This document shows positions 1-5,927 of a stretch of 6,327 nt of DNA, piece after piece. Source of the stretch: an uncultured Alphaproteobacteria bacterium. Its GTDB lineage: Bacteria > Pseudomonadota > Alphaproteobacteria > RF32 > CAG-239. Below the pieces are notes generated by a model. The model had not been told where the DNA came from, did no database searches, and was given only the letters and a program-made list of their open reading frames with translations. The first letter of the stretch is position 1. Each line of letters begins with the position of its first letter. The stretch lies in the NCBI GenBank assembly GCA_944392285.1, contig CALXWF010000055.1:1-6327 (forward strand), given 5' to 3'. Position numbers and translations under genes: made by a program.

Positions 1-1158
1 CCAAGCCACAATTGAGCCAGCACCTGAACCACGGCCCGGACCGACCGGAACGCCGTGTGTTTTTGACCACTGGATAAAGTCCGACACGATTAAGAAATAG
101 CCGGGGAAGCCCATCTTCTTGATAACGCTTAACTCATATTCCAAACGCTCGTGGTATCTTTTATCAATATCGGCTTTTTCTTCGGCCGTCATACCCTCAA
201 AATAGACATGGTCTTCCAAGCGTTTTTGCAAGCCTTTGGTTGCTTGCTCCACAATATATTCATCTTGCGTTTTGCCGTCAGGACACTCAAATTTCGGCAA
301 CAAAGGAGATACGAAATGCGAGTAATAATTACAACGCTTGGCAATGTTTACCGTGTTTTGCAGAGCTTCGGGCAAGTCTGCAAACAAGGCCACCATCTCT
401 TCTTCACTGCGCAGACGGTTGTTAGGAGAAAACTTTTTGCGGTTATCATTGGCAATATATTCTCCGGCAGCAATACAAACCAAAGCGTCATGCGCTTCAT
501 ACATATCCGCATCAAAGAAAAAAGCCTCGTTGGTGGCCACCAAAGGAATGTTCTCCGCATAGGCCATGCGAATAAAACTCTCTTCCGTCTTTTGCTCGGC
601 AGGGGTGCCGATACGCGAAACTTCCATATACAGCCTATTGCCGAAAGCTGCTTTTAGTCGGCGCAACATCTCCTCTGCTTCGAGGGTGCGGTTCTCCAAT
701 ATCAGGCGACCTATCGGCCCTTCAGGACCGCCGGTCAGCATAATCAACCCTTCATTTAACTCTTCAAGATCATTTAGTTTGAGCTGGGCTCTTTCGGCAT
801 AGCCCGGGTTAATAAGGTAGGAGCGGCGCATCAGCTTCATGATATTGGCGTAGCCTTGAGAATTTTGCACCAAAAGCACGATTTTATCCGGCTCTATTAC
901 CCGCCCTTTGCTCTTTAAGACATCATCCGCATCGGCATTGCGCAAAAAAAACTGACAACCGAGAATCGGCTTAATACCGGCATCCGGCGCCATGTGCGAA
1001 AAAGCCTTGGCCCCAAACATATTGGCCGTGTCGGTAACGGCAATGGCCGGAAAACCCATTTTTTGAACGGTAGACACCAAAGCAGGCATTTTCATTGCCC
1101 CTTCAGACAATGAGTAGGCACTGTGTACGCGCAGATGAATAAAACGAGGTTCCGACAT
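1..1158 (-). CDS. dnaE: DNA polymerase III alpha subunit, N-terminal part (gene runs off the left edge)
   Basis: This is the catalytic subunit of the replicative DNA polymerase III; the window holds its first 386 codons, about a third of a typical DnaE of roughly 1,150 residues. Translation from the ATG at 1158-1156 begins MSEPRFIHLRVHS, nearly identical to the known DnaE start. Residues 1 to about 280 form the PHP domain. The motif H8-x-R10-x-H12 has Arg where metal-binding PHP domains usually carry His, as in E. coli, so proofreading probably depends on a separate DnaQ-type subunit (inference). Residues 373-382 are the polymerase glycine-rich motif GPGRGSGAGS. The catalytic aspartates that follow it lie outside the window. 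A weak GGAAAA ribosome site sits about 7 nt before the ATG. The gene has its own candidate promoter and follows the prfA terminator, so it is probably transcribed separately. No frameshift or stop is seen. The identification is very secure. Confidence 0.97.
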   Translation of the reverse strand, partial: MSEPRFIHLRVHSAYSLSEGAMKMPALVSTVQKMGFPAIAVTDTANMFGAKAFSHMAPDAGIKPILGCQFFLRNADADDVLKSKGRVIEPDKIVLLVQNSQGYANIMKLMRRSYLINPGYAERAQLKLNDLEELNEGLIMLTGGPEGPIGRLILENRTLEAEEMLRRLKAAFGNRLYMEVSRIGTPAEQKTEESFIRMAYAENIPLVATNEAFFFDADMYEAHDALVCIAAGEYIANDNRKKFSPNNRLRSEEEMVALFADLPEALQNTVNIAKRCNYYSHFVSPLLPKFECPDGKTQDEYIVEQATKGLQKRLEDHVYFEGMTAEEKADIDKRYHERLEYELSVIKKMGFPGYFLIVSDFIQWSKTHGVPVGPGRGSGAGSIVAW

Positions 1159-1173
1159 ATTATTTTCCGTTAA

Positions 1174-1198
1174 AAACTGCCGTGATTATACGCAGTTT
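1174..1198. promoter_or_regulatory. Inverted repeat centred on the dnaE -10 box (possible operator)
   Basis: AAACTGC at 1174-1180 and its exact reverse complement GCAGTTT at 1192-1198 flank an 11-base centre that contains the -10 hexamer of the proposed dnaE promoter. A repressor bound here would block RNA polymerase, so an operator is plausible. It does not match the alphaproteobacterial LexA pattern (GTTC-N7-GTTC) or the CtrA pattern (TTAA-N7-TTAA). A 7 bp repeat can arise by chance, and no regulator is identified. Confidence 0.3.
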
Positions 1199-1213
1199 CA
1201 TCTTCCCTTACAA
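1185..1213 (-). promoter_or_regulatory. Sigma-70-type promoter for dnaE
   Basis: Read on the minus strand, a -35 box TTGTAA (1213-1208, four of six consensus bases) is followed by a 17-base spacer and a perfect -10 box TATAAT (1190-1185). Transcription would start near 1178, leaving a leader of about 20 bases before the dnaE ATG. The site lies between the prfA terminator and dnaE, where a promoter is expected. This is prediction from consensus only. Confidence 0.65.
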
Positions 1214-1243
1214 CCAAAAAATCAAAGATGTTAGACCGCTTGC

Positions 1244-1273
1244 AAAAAAATCCCCGACAGCGTATCGGGGATT
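1244..1273 (-). terminator. Rho-independent terminator of prfA
   Basis: A perfect 9 bp stem (1273-1265 with 1257-1249, core TCCCCGA / TCGGGGA) encloses a 7-base loop and on the minus strand runs into seven consecutive T (1250-1244), the first two of which pair in the stem. It begins 5 bases past the prfA stop codon. The GC-rich core followed by a T run is the classical intrinsic terminator form. It should separate prfA from dnaE transcription. Confidence 0.9.
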
Positions 1274-1278
1274 AAATT

Positions 1279-2352
1279 TTAATCAAGTTCGGCCAGACGC
1301 TGTGCCTGATCTTCAGCCACCAAAGCGTCAATAATCTCGCCCAAAGCCTCACCGTTTACAACTTCGTCTAGCTTATAAAGCGTCAGATTAATGCGGTGAT
1401 CCGTTACGCGCCCTTGCGGGTAGTTATAGGTTCTGATACGTTCCGAACGATCGCCGCTACCGACCTGGAGTTTTCTCTTCTCGGCATATTGGGTGTCTTG
1501 CGCGGTTTTTTGCGCATCATATAATTTGGCGCGCAATTTACGCATGGCGTTGTCACGGTTCTTAAATTGAGAACGCTCCTCTTGAGATTCTACAACAATA
1601 CCGCTCGGTACGTGAACAATGCGCACCGCAGAGTTGGTCTTATTAACCTTTTGGCCGCCGGCACCTGAAGAACGGAAAGCCTCAAAGCGTAAATCTGCCG
1701 GATTTATCTCGATGTCAACATCTTCAACTTCAGGCAAAACCGCAACCGTTGCCGCAGAAGTGTGAACACGTCCCTGAGATTCCGTTATCGGCACACGTTG
1801 AACGCGATGCGCTCCGGATTCAAACTTCAGCTTGGAGAAAACATCTTTTCCGCTGATAATGGCTGAGGCTTCTTTGTAGCCGCCCAAGCCGTTTTCATTG
1901 GCATCTACGACCTCAAACGTCCAACCTTGAAGCGCCGCATAACGCTGATACATTTCAAATAAAACCGCCGCAAAAAGCGCCGCCTCATCTCCGCCGGTGC
2001 CGGCTCTGACCTCAAGAATCGCATTTTTTTCATCTTCGGCATCTTTGGGAAGCAAGGCAATTTTTATCTCTTTTTCAAGCTCGGGCAGTTTGTCCTTGGC
2101 TTCATAATATTCAGCCTCGGCCATTTCACGCATTTCTTTGTCAAGCGTGGCATCATCCATCATCACCTTGGCATCAGCCATATCCTGTGAGGTCTTTTTA
2201 TAACGGTTAACCGCCTCGACCACAGGCTCTAAGGCTGCAAATTCTTTGTTTAGCTTAATCAGCTCATCAGAACTTAAGTTCGGGTTTAACAGCAAAGCTC
2301 CCAATTCTTCATGACGACTGACAACATTGGCTAATTTTTCGGCAAAATTCAT
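1279..2352 (-). CDS. prfA: Peptide chain release factor 1 (RF1)
   Basis: RF1 recognises UAA and UAG in the ribosomal A site and triggers hydrolysis of the finished peptide. The product is 357 residues, close to the usual 355-360. The helical N-terminal domain covers about residues 1-105. The codon-recognition region follows and carries the tripeptide P188-I189-T190 in QRVPITESQGRVHTS; PxT marks RF1, where RF2 has SPF. The catalytic loop has G232-G233-Q234 in SSGAGGQKVNKTNSAVR, the glutamine being the one PrmC methylates in studied bacteria. The ATG is set by a strong AAGGA (2365-2361) with 8-base spacing, and the stop is TAA. Terminators lie on both sides (2416-2447 and 1244-1273), so the gene is probably monocistronic. 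That is unusual, since prfA is commonly followed by prmC, which is absent here. Confidence 0.98.
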   Translation of the reverse strand: MNFAEKLANVVSRHEELGALLLNPNLSSDELIKLNKEFAALEPVVEAVNRYKKTSQDMADAKVMMDDATLDKEMREMAEAEYYEAKDKLPELEKEIKIALLPKDAEDEKNAILEVRAGTGGDEAALFAAVLFEMYQRYAALQGWTFEVVDANENGLGGYKEASAIISGKDVFSKLKFESGAHRVQRVPITESQGRVHTSAATVAVLPEVEDVDIEINPADLRFEAFRSSGAGGQKVNKTNSAVRIVHVPSGIVVESQEERSQFKNRDNAMRKLRAKLYDAQKTAQDTQYAEKRKLQVGSGDRSERIRTYNYPQGRVTDHRINLTLYKLDEVVNGEALGEIIDALVAEDQAQRLAELD

Positions 2353-2360
2353 TTTATTTA

Positions 2361-2365
2361 TCCTT
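2361..2365 (-). promoter_or_regulatory. Ribosome binding site of prfA
   Basis: The minus strand reads AAGGATAAATAAA immediately before the ATG at 2352-2350. This gives a strong Shine-Dalgarno core with an 8-base spacer, and it supports that ATG as the start. The same AAGGA core and spacing precede rodZ. Confidence 0.8.
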
Positions 2366-2385
2366 AATTTCTTCTTTTGCTTTGT

Positions 2386-2414
2386 TTAATAACGTTTATT
2401 TTGCTTAAATACAA
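2386..2414 (-). promoter_or_regulatory. Weak candidate promoter for prfA
   Basis: A terminator precedes prfA, so a promoter is expected in the A+T-rich stretch 2353-2415. The best minus-strand candidate is TTGTAT (2414-2409), a 17-base spacer and TATTAA (2391-2386). The match is three of six at -35 and four of six at -10. In DNA this A+T-rich such matches are easy to find, so confidence is low. Partial read-through from rodZ is the alternative source of prfA mRNA. Confidence 0.25.
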
Positions 2415-2415
2415 C

Positions 2416-2447
2416 AAAAAAATAGCAGAGAAATCTGCTATTTTTTT
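2416..2447. terminator. Intrinsic terminator between rodZ and prfA, symmetrical
   Basis: A perfect 14 bp inverted repeat (2416-2429 with 2434-2447) surrounds a 4-base loop that reads GAAA on the plus strand and TTTC on the minus strand. The core TAGCAGA / TCTGCTA is flanked by A7 and T7, so a U-tract follows the hairpin in either direction. It lies 19 bases beyond the rodZ stop and should end the ptsP-rodZ transcript. The plus-strand direction has no gene to serve, so its symmetry may be incidental. Confidence 0.85.
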
Positions 2448-2466
2448 GTATAAATCACCCTTTAGG

Positions 2467-3507
2467 CTAATGATTAGCTTTAGAAATCAGCGAATCTACA
2501 GAAATATTTTTCTTAACCGTTCCGGGGGCGCCAACGGCTTCTTGCTTAACTCCGGCGACATAAACATCAAAACCGCCGGCATTTCCGGTTGAAAGTTTAA
2601 GGTCTTTATCTTGCGGAACGGCATATTCTTCTCCGGCTTTTAAGACCTTACTGATGTAAACGATTTCATCATTTTTAACCTCAACCCAAGTATCGGTATT
2701 AAACTTTAAGACCAAAGATGATTTGCCTTTAGCTTCCGGTTTGGCTTTGGCTTCAGGTTTGGTTTCAGACTTGGCTTTAGCTTCAGAAGCCGGCTCCTTT
2801 TTTTCTTCTTTTTGAATTTTATCTTCAGAAAAACTCTCTTCGGTTACGGTAACTTGCGGCGTGTCGGAGGTTTGCGGCGCGGCCGTGGTATCAATAACCT
2901 TCAGGGGTTCTGCCTCTTGGGGGGCAGCCGAAGCGTTTTCATCTACCTGAGCAAAATCTTCCACAACTAAAGGAAAATCTTCTTCCTGAGAAACTTCTTG
3001 CATGGGTTCTGCGGTTTTTTCAGGCATCGGCGCCGGTTGGTAGTTGTTATAAAAATACCATCCGCCATAAACCGCAGCTATTGCCAACAAACTTATCAAT
3101 AAATATTTGGGGCTCGGAACCGTCGCCTCAACTTGCGGCTCTGGCACATATATCGGCTGATTGCGGCCGGCAAAAGTGTCATTTTCTACCTTGAAACGAG
3201 ATACAAGCTCTTCCCCGTCAAGCCCAAGATATTCGGCATAGGAGCGAATAAAGCCCGGACCATAGGGATATTCGGGGATATTGGCATAATCACTTGCCTC
3301 TATTGCCTCAAGATAAACTTTACGAATGCAAAGTTTTTGAGCAATGTCGCTTACCTTTTTGCCTTCTTTCAAGCGCGCAGATTTTAACTGGGCACCGACT
3401 TTGGCTTCCGGAATTTTTTTCTCAACCTTGACTTCTTCGGCGGTTTCTTGCGAAACTTTTTCCTCACTTAAGAGCTCCTCAGAAGATTTTTGGCTTTCTT
3501 TTTTCAC
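2467..3507 (-). CDS. rodZ: RodZ-like membrane protein: cytoplasmic helix-turn-helix, one membrane span, periplasmic DUF4115-type domain
   Basis: RodZ links the MreB cytoskeleton to the wall-elongation machinery. The 346-residue product has the family architecture. An acidic/lysine-rich leader occupies residues 1-36. A Cro/HTH_25-type domain spans about 38-107 (VGAQLKSARLKEGKKVSDIA, then YLEAIE and the diagnostic YGPGFIRSYAEYLGLD). A single transmembrane helix lies at about 135-153 (YLLISLLAIAAVYGGWYFY). A long Pro/Glu/Lys/Ala linker runs to about 262, and a C-terminal beta-rich domain follows at 263-345 with the family core DTWVEV. The start is GTG: an in-frame TAA lies two codons upstream, no early ATG exists, and AAGGA sits 8 bases before the GTG. 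The stop is TAG. The gene lies 57 bp after ptsP with no terminator between, so they are probably co-transcribed. An MreB role is inferred from the family; some relatives are annotated only as HTH-domain proteins. Confidence 0.88.
   Translation of the reverse strand: MKKESQKSSEELLSEEKVSQETAEEVKVEKKIPEAKVGAQLKSARLKEGKKVSDIAQKLCIRKVYLEAIEASDYANIPEYPYGPGFIRSYAEYLGLDGEELVSRFKVENDTFAGRNQPIYVPEPQVEATVPSPKYLLISLLAIAAVYGGWYFYNNYQPAPMPEKTAEPMQEVSQEEDFPLVVEDFAQVDENASAAPQEAEPLKVIDTTAAPQTSDTPQVTVTEESFSEDKIQKEEKKEPASEAKAKSETKPEAKAKPEAKGKSSLVLKFNTDTWVEVKNDEIVYISKVLKAGEEYAVPQDKDLKLSTGNAGGFDVYVAGVKQEAVGAPGTVKKNISVDSLISKANH
2722..2790 (-). repeat. Short imperfect coding repeat (Lys-Pro-Glu-Ala-Lys) in the RodZ linker
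   Basis: Residues about 240-262 of the RodZ-like protein contain near-tandem units: SEAKAKSETKPEAKAKPEAK is followed by GK, with KPEAK occurring twice six residues apart. At the DNA level this is an 18-base imperfect repeat built on GGCTTTGGCTTC-like words. It lies in the flexible periplasmic linker between the membrane span and the folded C-terminal domain. Such repeats tend to change in length between strains; that is an inference here. Confidence 0.6.
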
Positions 3508-3515
3508 GATTTATA

Positions 3516-3520
3516 TCCTT
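3516..3520 (-). promoter_or_regulatory. Ribosome binding site fixing the GTG start of rodZ
   Basis: The minus strand has AAGGA inside a run of A, 8 bases before the GTG at 3507-3505. An in-frame TAA at 3513-3511 excludes any longer product, and the protein has no other methionine before the helix-turn-helix domain. This makes GTG the only sensible start. Confidence 0.8.
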
Positions 3521-3564
3521 TTTTTCAAGTTCATTGACAGAGTTTTTGTATTTAAGCACCTTTT

Positions 3565-5829
3565 TTAATAGATTTCAATACCATGATCATAAGCATAAGC
3601 AATTAATTGCGGACGCAATGTCCTTTTGGAGGAATGCAGTAAAGTGTTCACATAGTCTGAAACCTCTTCTACACTCATGCTCCTGACCATGCTTTTGACA
3701 CGACCGAATGATGAGCCGGACATGGATAAATTGCGATACCCAAGCCCGATTAAGGCCATGGCCTCTATCGGGTTGCCGCCCATTTCACCACAGACCGAGC
3801 AATAAACGCCATATTGATCGGCCTTGCTTACTATCTCTTTCATCATGGTTAAAAACGGCGATGATAAAACATCATATCTTTCGGTCAGCTTGGGATTGCC
3901 GCGGTCACAGGCAAAAGTAAACTGCGCCAAATCATTGGTGCCGACCGATATAAAATCAGCATGAGGCAAAATGTTGTCCAGTTGAAAAACCACCGCCGGA
4001 ACCTCTATCATCAGGCCGACATTAACTTTTCTGGGCACGGCACCGCCGCGGCGTTTTTCTTTTTCAACCTCAAGCATCAGAGTTTCTTTGGCTTCTTCAA
4101 ATTCAGCCAAGTTTGTAATCATGGGAAACATGACATTGAGTTCTTTATCGGCAGAAGCACGCAAAAATGCCCGCATTTGTTTGCGCAGAATCGCCCGACG
4201 GTCTAAGGTAATGCGAATCGACCGCCAACCGATAGCCGGATTTTCCTCTCCGCCAAAGCTCCAATAAGGCAATAATTTGTCCGAGCCGACATCTAAGCTG
4301 CGGAATATGACTTTGCGGTCACCGGCACGGTCCATCAGCTCTTTGTAATAGGAAAGCTGACGCTCAACATCAGGCATAACATCCGAGGTCATGAAAGGTA
4401 TCTCGGTACGATAAAGCCCGATACCGTCACAATTGGTGGATTTGATATAATCCAAATCAAAAGACAAACCAACGTTAATTGAAAGGTTAATTCGCACGCC
4501 GTCTTTGGTCTTGGAAGGAAGATCTTTAAGCTCTTCGAGTTTGCGTTTTAACTCTTCTTGAGCGGCGATTTTGGCCTTAAACTTATCTTTAACGGCCAGT
4601 GTCGGGTTGATGTAGACATAACCTTCCGTCCCGTCCACGCCTAATAATTCGCCGGTTTTGATTTCGTCAAAAATGCCGCGAATCTTGGCAACAACCGGAA
4701 TATTTAGAGCCTTTGCCACAATTGCAACATGCATGGTCGGCGTGCCGTCTTCAATAATAAGACCGCGAATCTTGGTATAGTCATAGTCCATTAAATCTGC
4801 CGGACCCATGGTTTGTGCCACGACCACAATATCGTCGCTGTCTACCCCTTTGACAGAGGCAATGTCCCCGCTTAAATAAGATTGCAGACGGTCGGCAACA
4901 TCGCGCAAATCATGCAGACGCTCTTTCAAATAAGTGTCGTTTGTGCCGGAAAGACGGTTCCACATATCTTCATAAGCACGCTCTACCGCCGCCTCTGCGG
5001 TTAAGCCGCTTTGAATATTGTCGGCAATTTTTTTATACCAGCCTTTGTCTTTGGCAAACATTCGGTAGGCATCCAGAATGTCAACATGCTCGCCGATGCC
5101 GATTTTGGTTGAGGTGAATTTTTCATCCAAATCGGCATTCATCTGACTATGGGCTTTTTCTAGCTTTTGCAGCTCTTTTTCTTTGTCTTCGGCAAAGATT
5201 TTGCTTACTGCCTGACGACGCCGATGAATGACGGCGTTGCCCAAACCATAACCCTTGCTCAGGCTGATACCTTTGTGTTTTTCTTTGGTAGAAATTCCGC
5301 GCTCTTTTATCAGGGTCTTTTTATATTCACTCATCTCTTCTGAGGAAACTAAGCCGGTTAGTACCATGGCAACGGTTTCCAAAAAATCCATTTCGGCACG
5401 CGTATATTCATGTTTTTGCAGGCTTTGGACTGCCAAAACGCCGATGGCGCGATTGCCTCTGATTAACGGAACCGCCGCAAAAGATTTAAAATTTTCTTCG
5501 CCAAGCTCAGGTTTGTAGGAAAATTTCGGATGCTTCCAGGCATCTGCCGCCGCCAAAGAGCGGCTGTTTTTGGCAACCTCGCCGACCAAGCCTTCGCCAA
5601 AGCGCAAAGAAACTTTGTGAACAGCTTCAGCCTTAAAACCGTATGAAGCAAAAAGCTCCAGATAAGTGTCATCAACGGCAATATAACAAGCCGCGGCGTC
5701 TGCATGCATGCCGGCGGCAATTAAGGCCACAATCTTGTCAAGTTTTTGGGCGAGGGGTTCCTCCCCTTCGGTAAGGGTACGCAATTGGCGCAAAATGTCC
5801 ATCGCCTGATTCATTGCCGGTGATTTCAT
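3565..5829 (-). CDS. ptsP: Phosphoenolpyruvate-protein phosphotransferase, nitrogen-type enzyme I (EI-Ntr)
   Basis: EI-Ntr takes phosphate from phosphoenolpyruvate and passes it to NPr and then EIIA-Ntr, a cytoplasmic regulatory relay tied to nitrogen and potassium status. The 754-residue product has the full order. A GAF domain spans about 15-165; it senses glutamine in studied homologues and separates EI-Ntr from sugar-PTS enzyme I. The swivelling phosphohistidine and NPr-binding domains cover about 188-410, with H367 in GTPTMHVAIVAKALNIP. The C-terminal PEP-binding barrel covers about 440-735. Expected active-site residues are present: R473 (GLYRTE), R510 (FRSLDVGSDK), E609 (MIEVP), D633 (GTNDL), R643 (DRGN) and C680 (VCGEMGG). 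The usual Ser before the active His is Met366 here. The first ATG, with a modest GGAAAA about 7 nt upstream, suits the GAF alignment; Met6 and Met10 are alternatives. The gene leads the ptsP-rodZ unit and has its own promoter candidate. NPr and EIIA-Ntr genes are not in the window. Confidence 0.97.
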   Translation of the reverse strand: MKSPAMNQAMDILRQLRTLTEGEEPLAQKLDKIVALIAAGMHADAAACYIAVDDTYLELFASYGFKAEAVHKVSLRFGEGLVGEVAKNSRSLAAADAWKHPKFSYKPELGEENFKSFAAVPLIRGNRAIGVLAVQSLQKHEYTRAEMDFLETVAMVLTGLVSSEEMSEYKKTLIKERGISTKEKHKGISLSKGYGLGNAVIHRRRQAVSKIFAEDKEKELQKLEKAHSQMNADLDEKFTSTKIGIGEHVDILDAYRMFAKDKGWYKKIADNIQSGLTAEAAVERAYEDMWNRLSGTNDTYLKERLHDLRDVADRLQSYLSGDIASVKGVDSDDIVVVAQTMGPADLMDYDYTKIRGLIIEDGTPTMHVAIVAKALNIPVVAKIRGIFDEIKTGELLGVDGTEGYVYINPTLAVKDKFKAKIAAQEELKRKLEELKDLPSKTKDGVRINLSINVGLSFDLDYIKSTNCDGIGLYRTEIPFMTSDVMPDVERQLSYYKELMDRAGDRKVIFRSLDVGSDKLLPYWSFGGEENPAIGWRSIRITLDRRAILRKQMRAFLRASADKELNVMFPMITNLAEFEEAKETLMLEVEKEKRRGGAVPRKVNVGLMIEVPAVVFQLDNILPHADFISVGTNDLAQFTFACDRGNPKLTERYDVLSSPFLTMMKEIVSKADQYGVYCSVCGEMGGNPIEAMALIGLGYRNLSMSGSSFGRVKSMVRSMSVEEVSDYVNTLLHSSKRTLRPQLIAYAYDHGIEIY

Positions 5830-5857
5830 AATTTTTCCATATTATAAAAATTTCATA

Positions 5858-5885
5858 TTGCGCTTTTATTTATATTGCCTATATT
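5858..5885 (+). promoter_or_regulatory. Candidate promoter for the cupin gene
   Basis: On the plus strand TTGCGC (5858-5863), a 16-base spacer and TATATT (5880-5885) resemble a sigma-70 promoter. The leader would be about 36 bases before the ATG at 5928. A second TATATT at 5871-5876 makes the exact -10 uncertain. It occupies the same DNA as the proposed ptsP promoter on the other strand. Confidence 0.4.
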
Positions 5886-5897
5886 CTTTTTCATCAA
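5869..5897 (-). promoter_or_regulatory. Sigma-70-type promoter for ptsP (and probably rodZ)
   Basis: On the minus strand TTGATG (5897-5892, four of six) is followed by exactly 17 bases and TATAAA (5874-5869, five of six). Transcription would begin near 5862 and give a leader of about 33 bases before the ptsP ATG. This is the better of the two promoter candidates in the divergent 98 bp gap. Confidence 0.55.
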
Positions 5898-5927
5898 GTC
5901 TAATCTTTATTTTGAAAGCAGAAAAAT

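Noticed and set aside
151..657. A 168-codon plus-strand open frame inside dnaE
   Set aside because: It lies wholly antisense to the unmistakable DnaE coding sequence, has no recognisable domain or ribosome site, and its composition is what a reverse-complement shadow gives.
3534..3539. Perfect TTGACA -35 box on the plus strand between rodZ and ptsP
   Set aside because: No -10 hexamer lies 16-18 bases downstream, and transcription would run antisense into ptsP with no gene to serve.
3508..3564. A separate promoter or terminator between ptsP and rodZ
   Set aside because: The 57-base gap shows the rodZ ribosome site but no hairpin with a T run and no acceptable -35/-10 pair on the minus strand, so co-transcription is the simpler reading.
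3133..3568. Plus-strand open frames opposite the start of rodZ
   Set aside because: They are antisense to conserved HTH-domain codons, have no ribosome site, and encode nothing recognisable.
3961..4206. Plus-strand open frame opposite the PEP-binding region of ptsP
   Set aside because: It is fully covered by conserved EI-Ntr sequence on the other strand and has no independent support.
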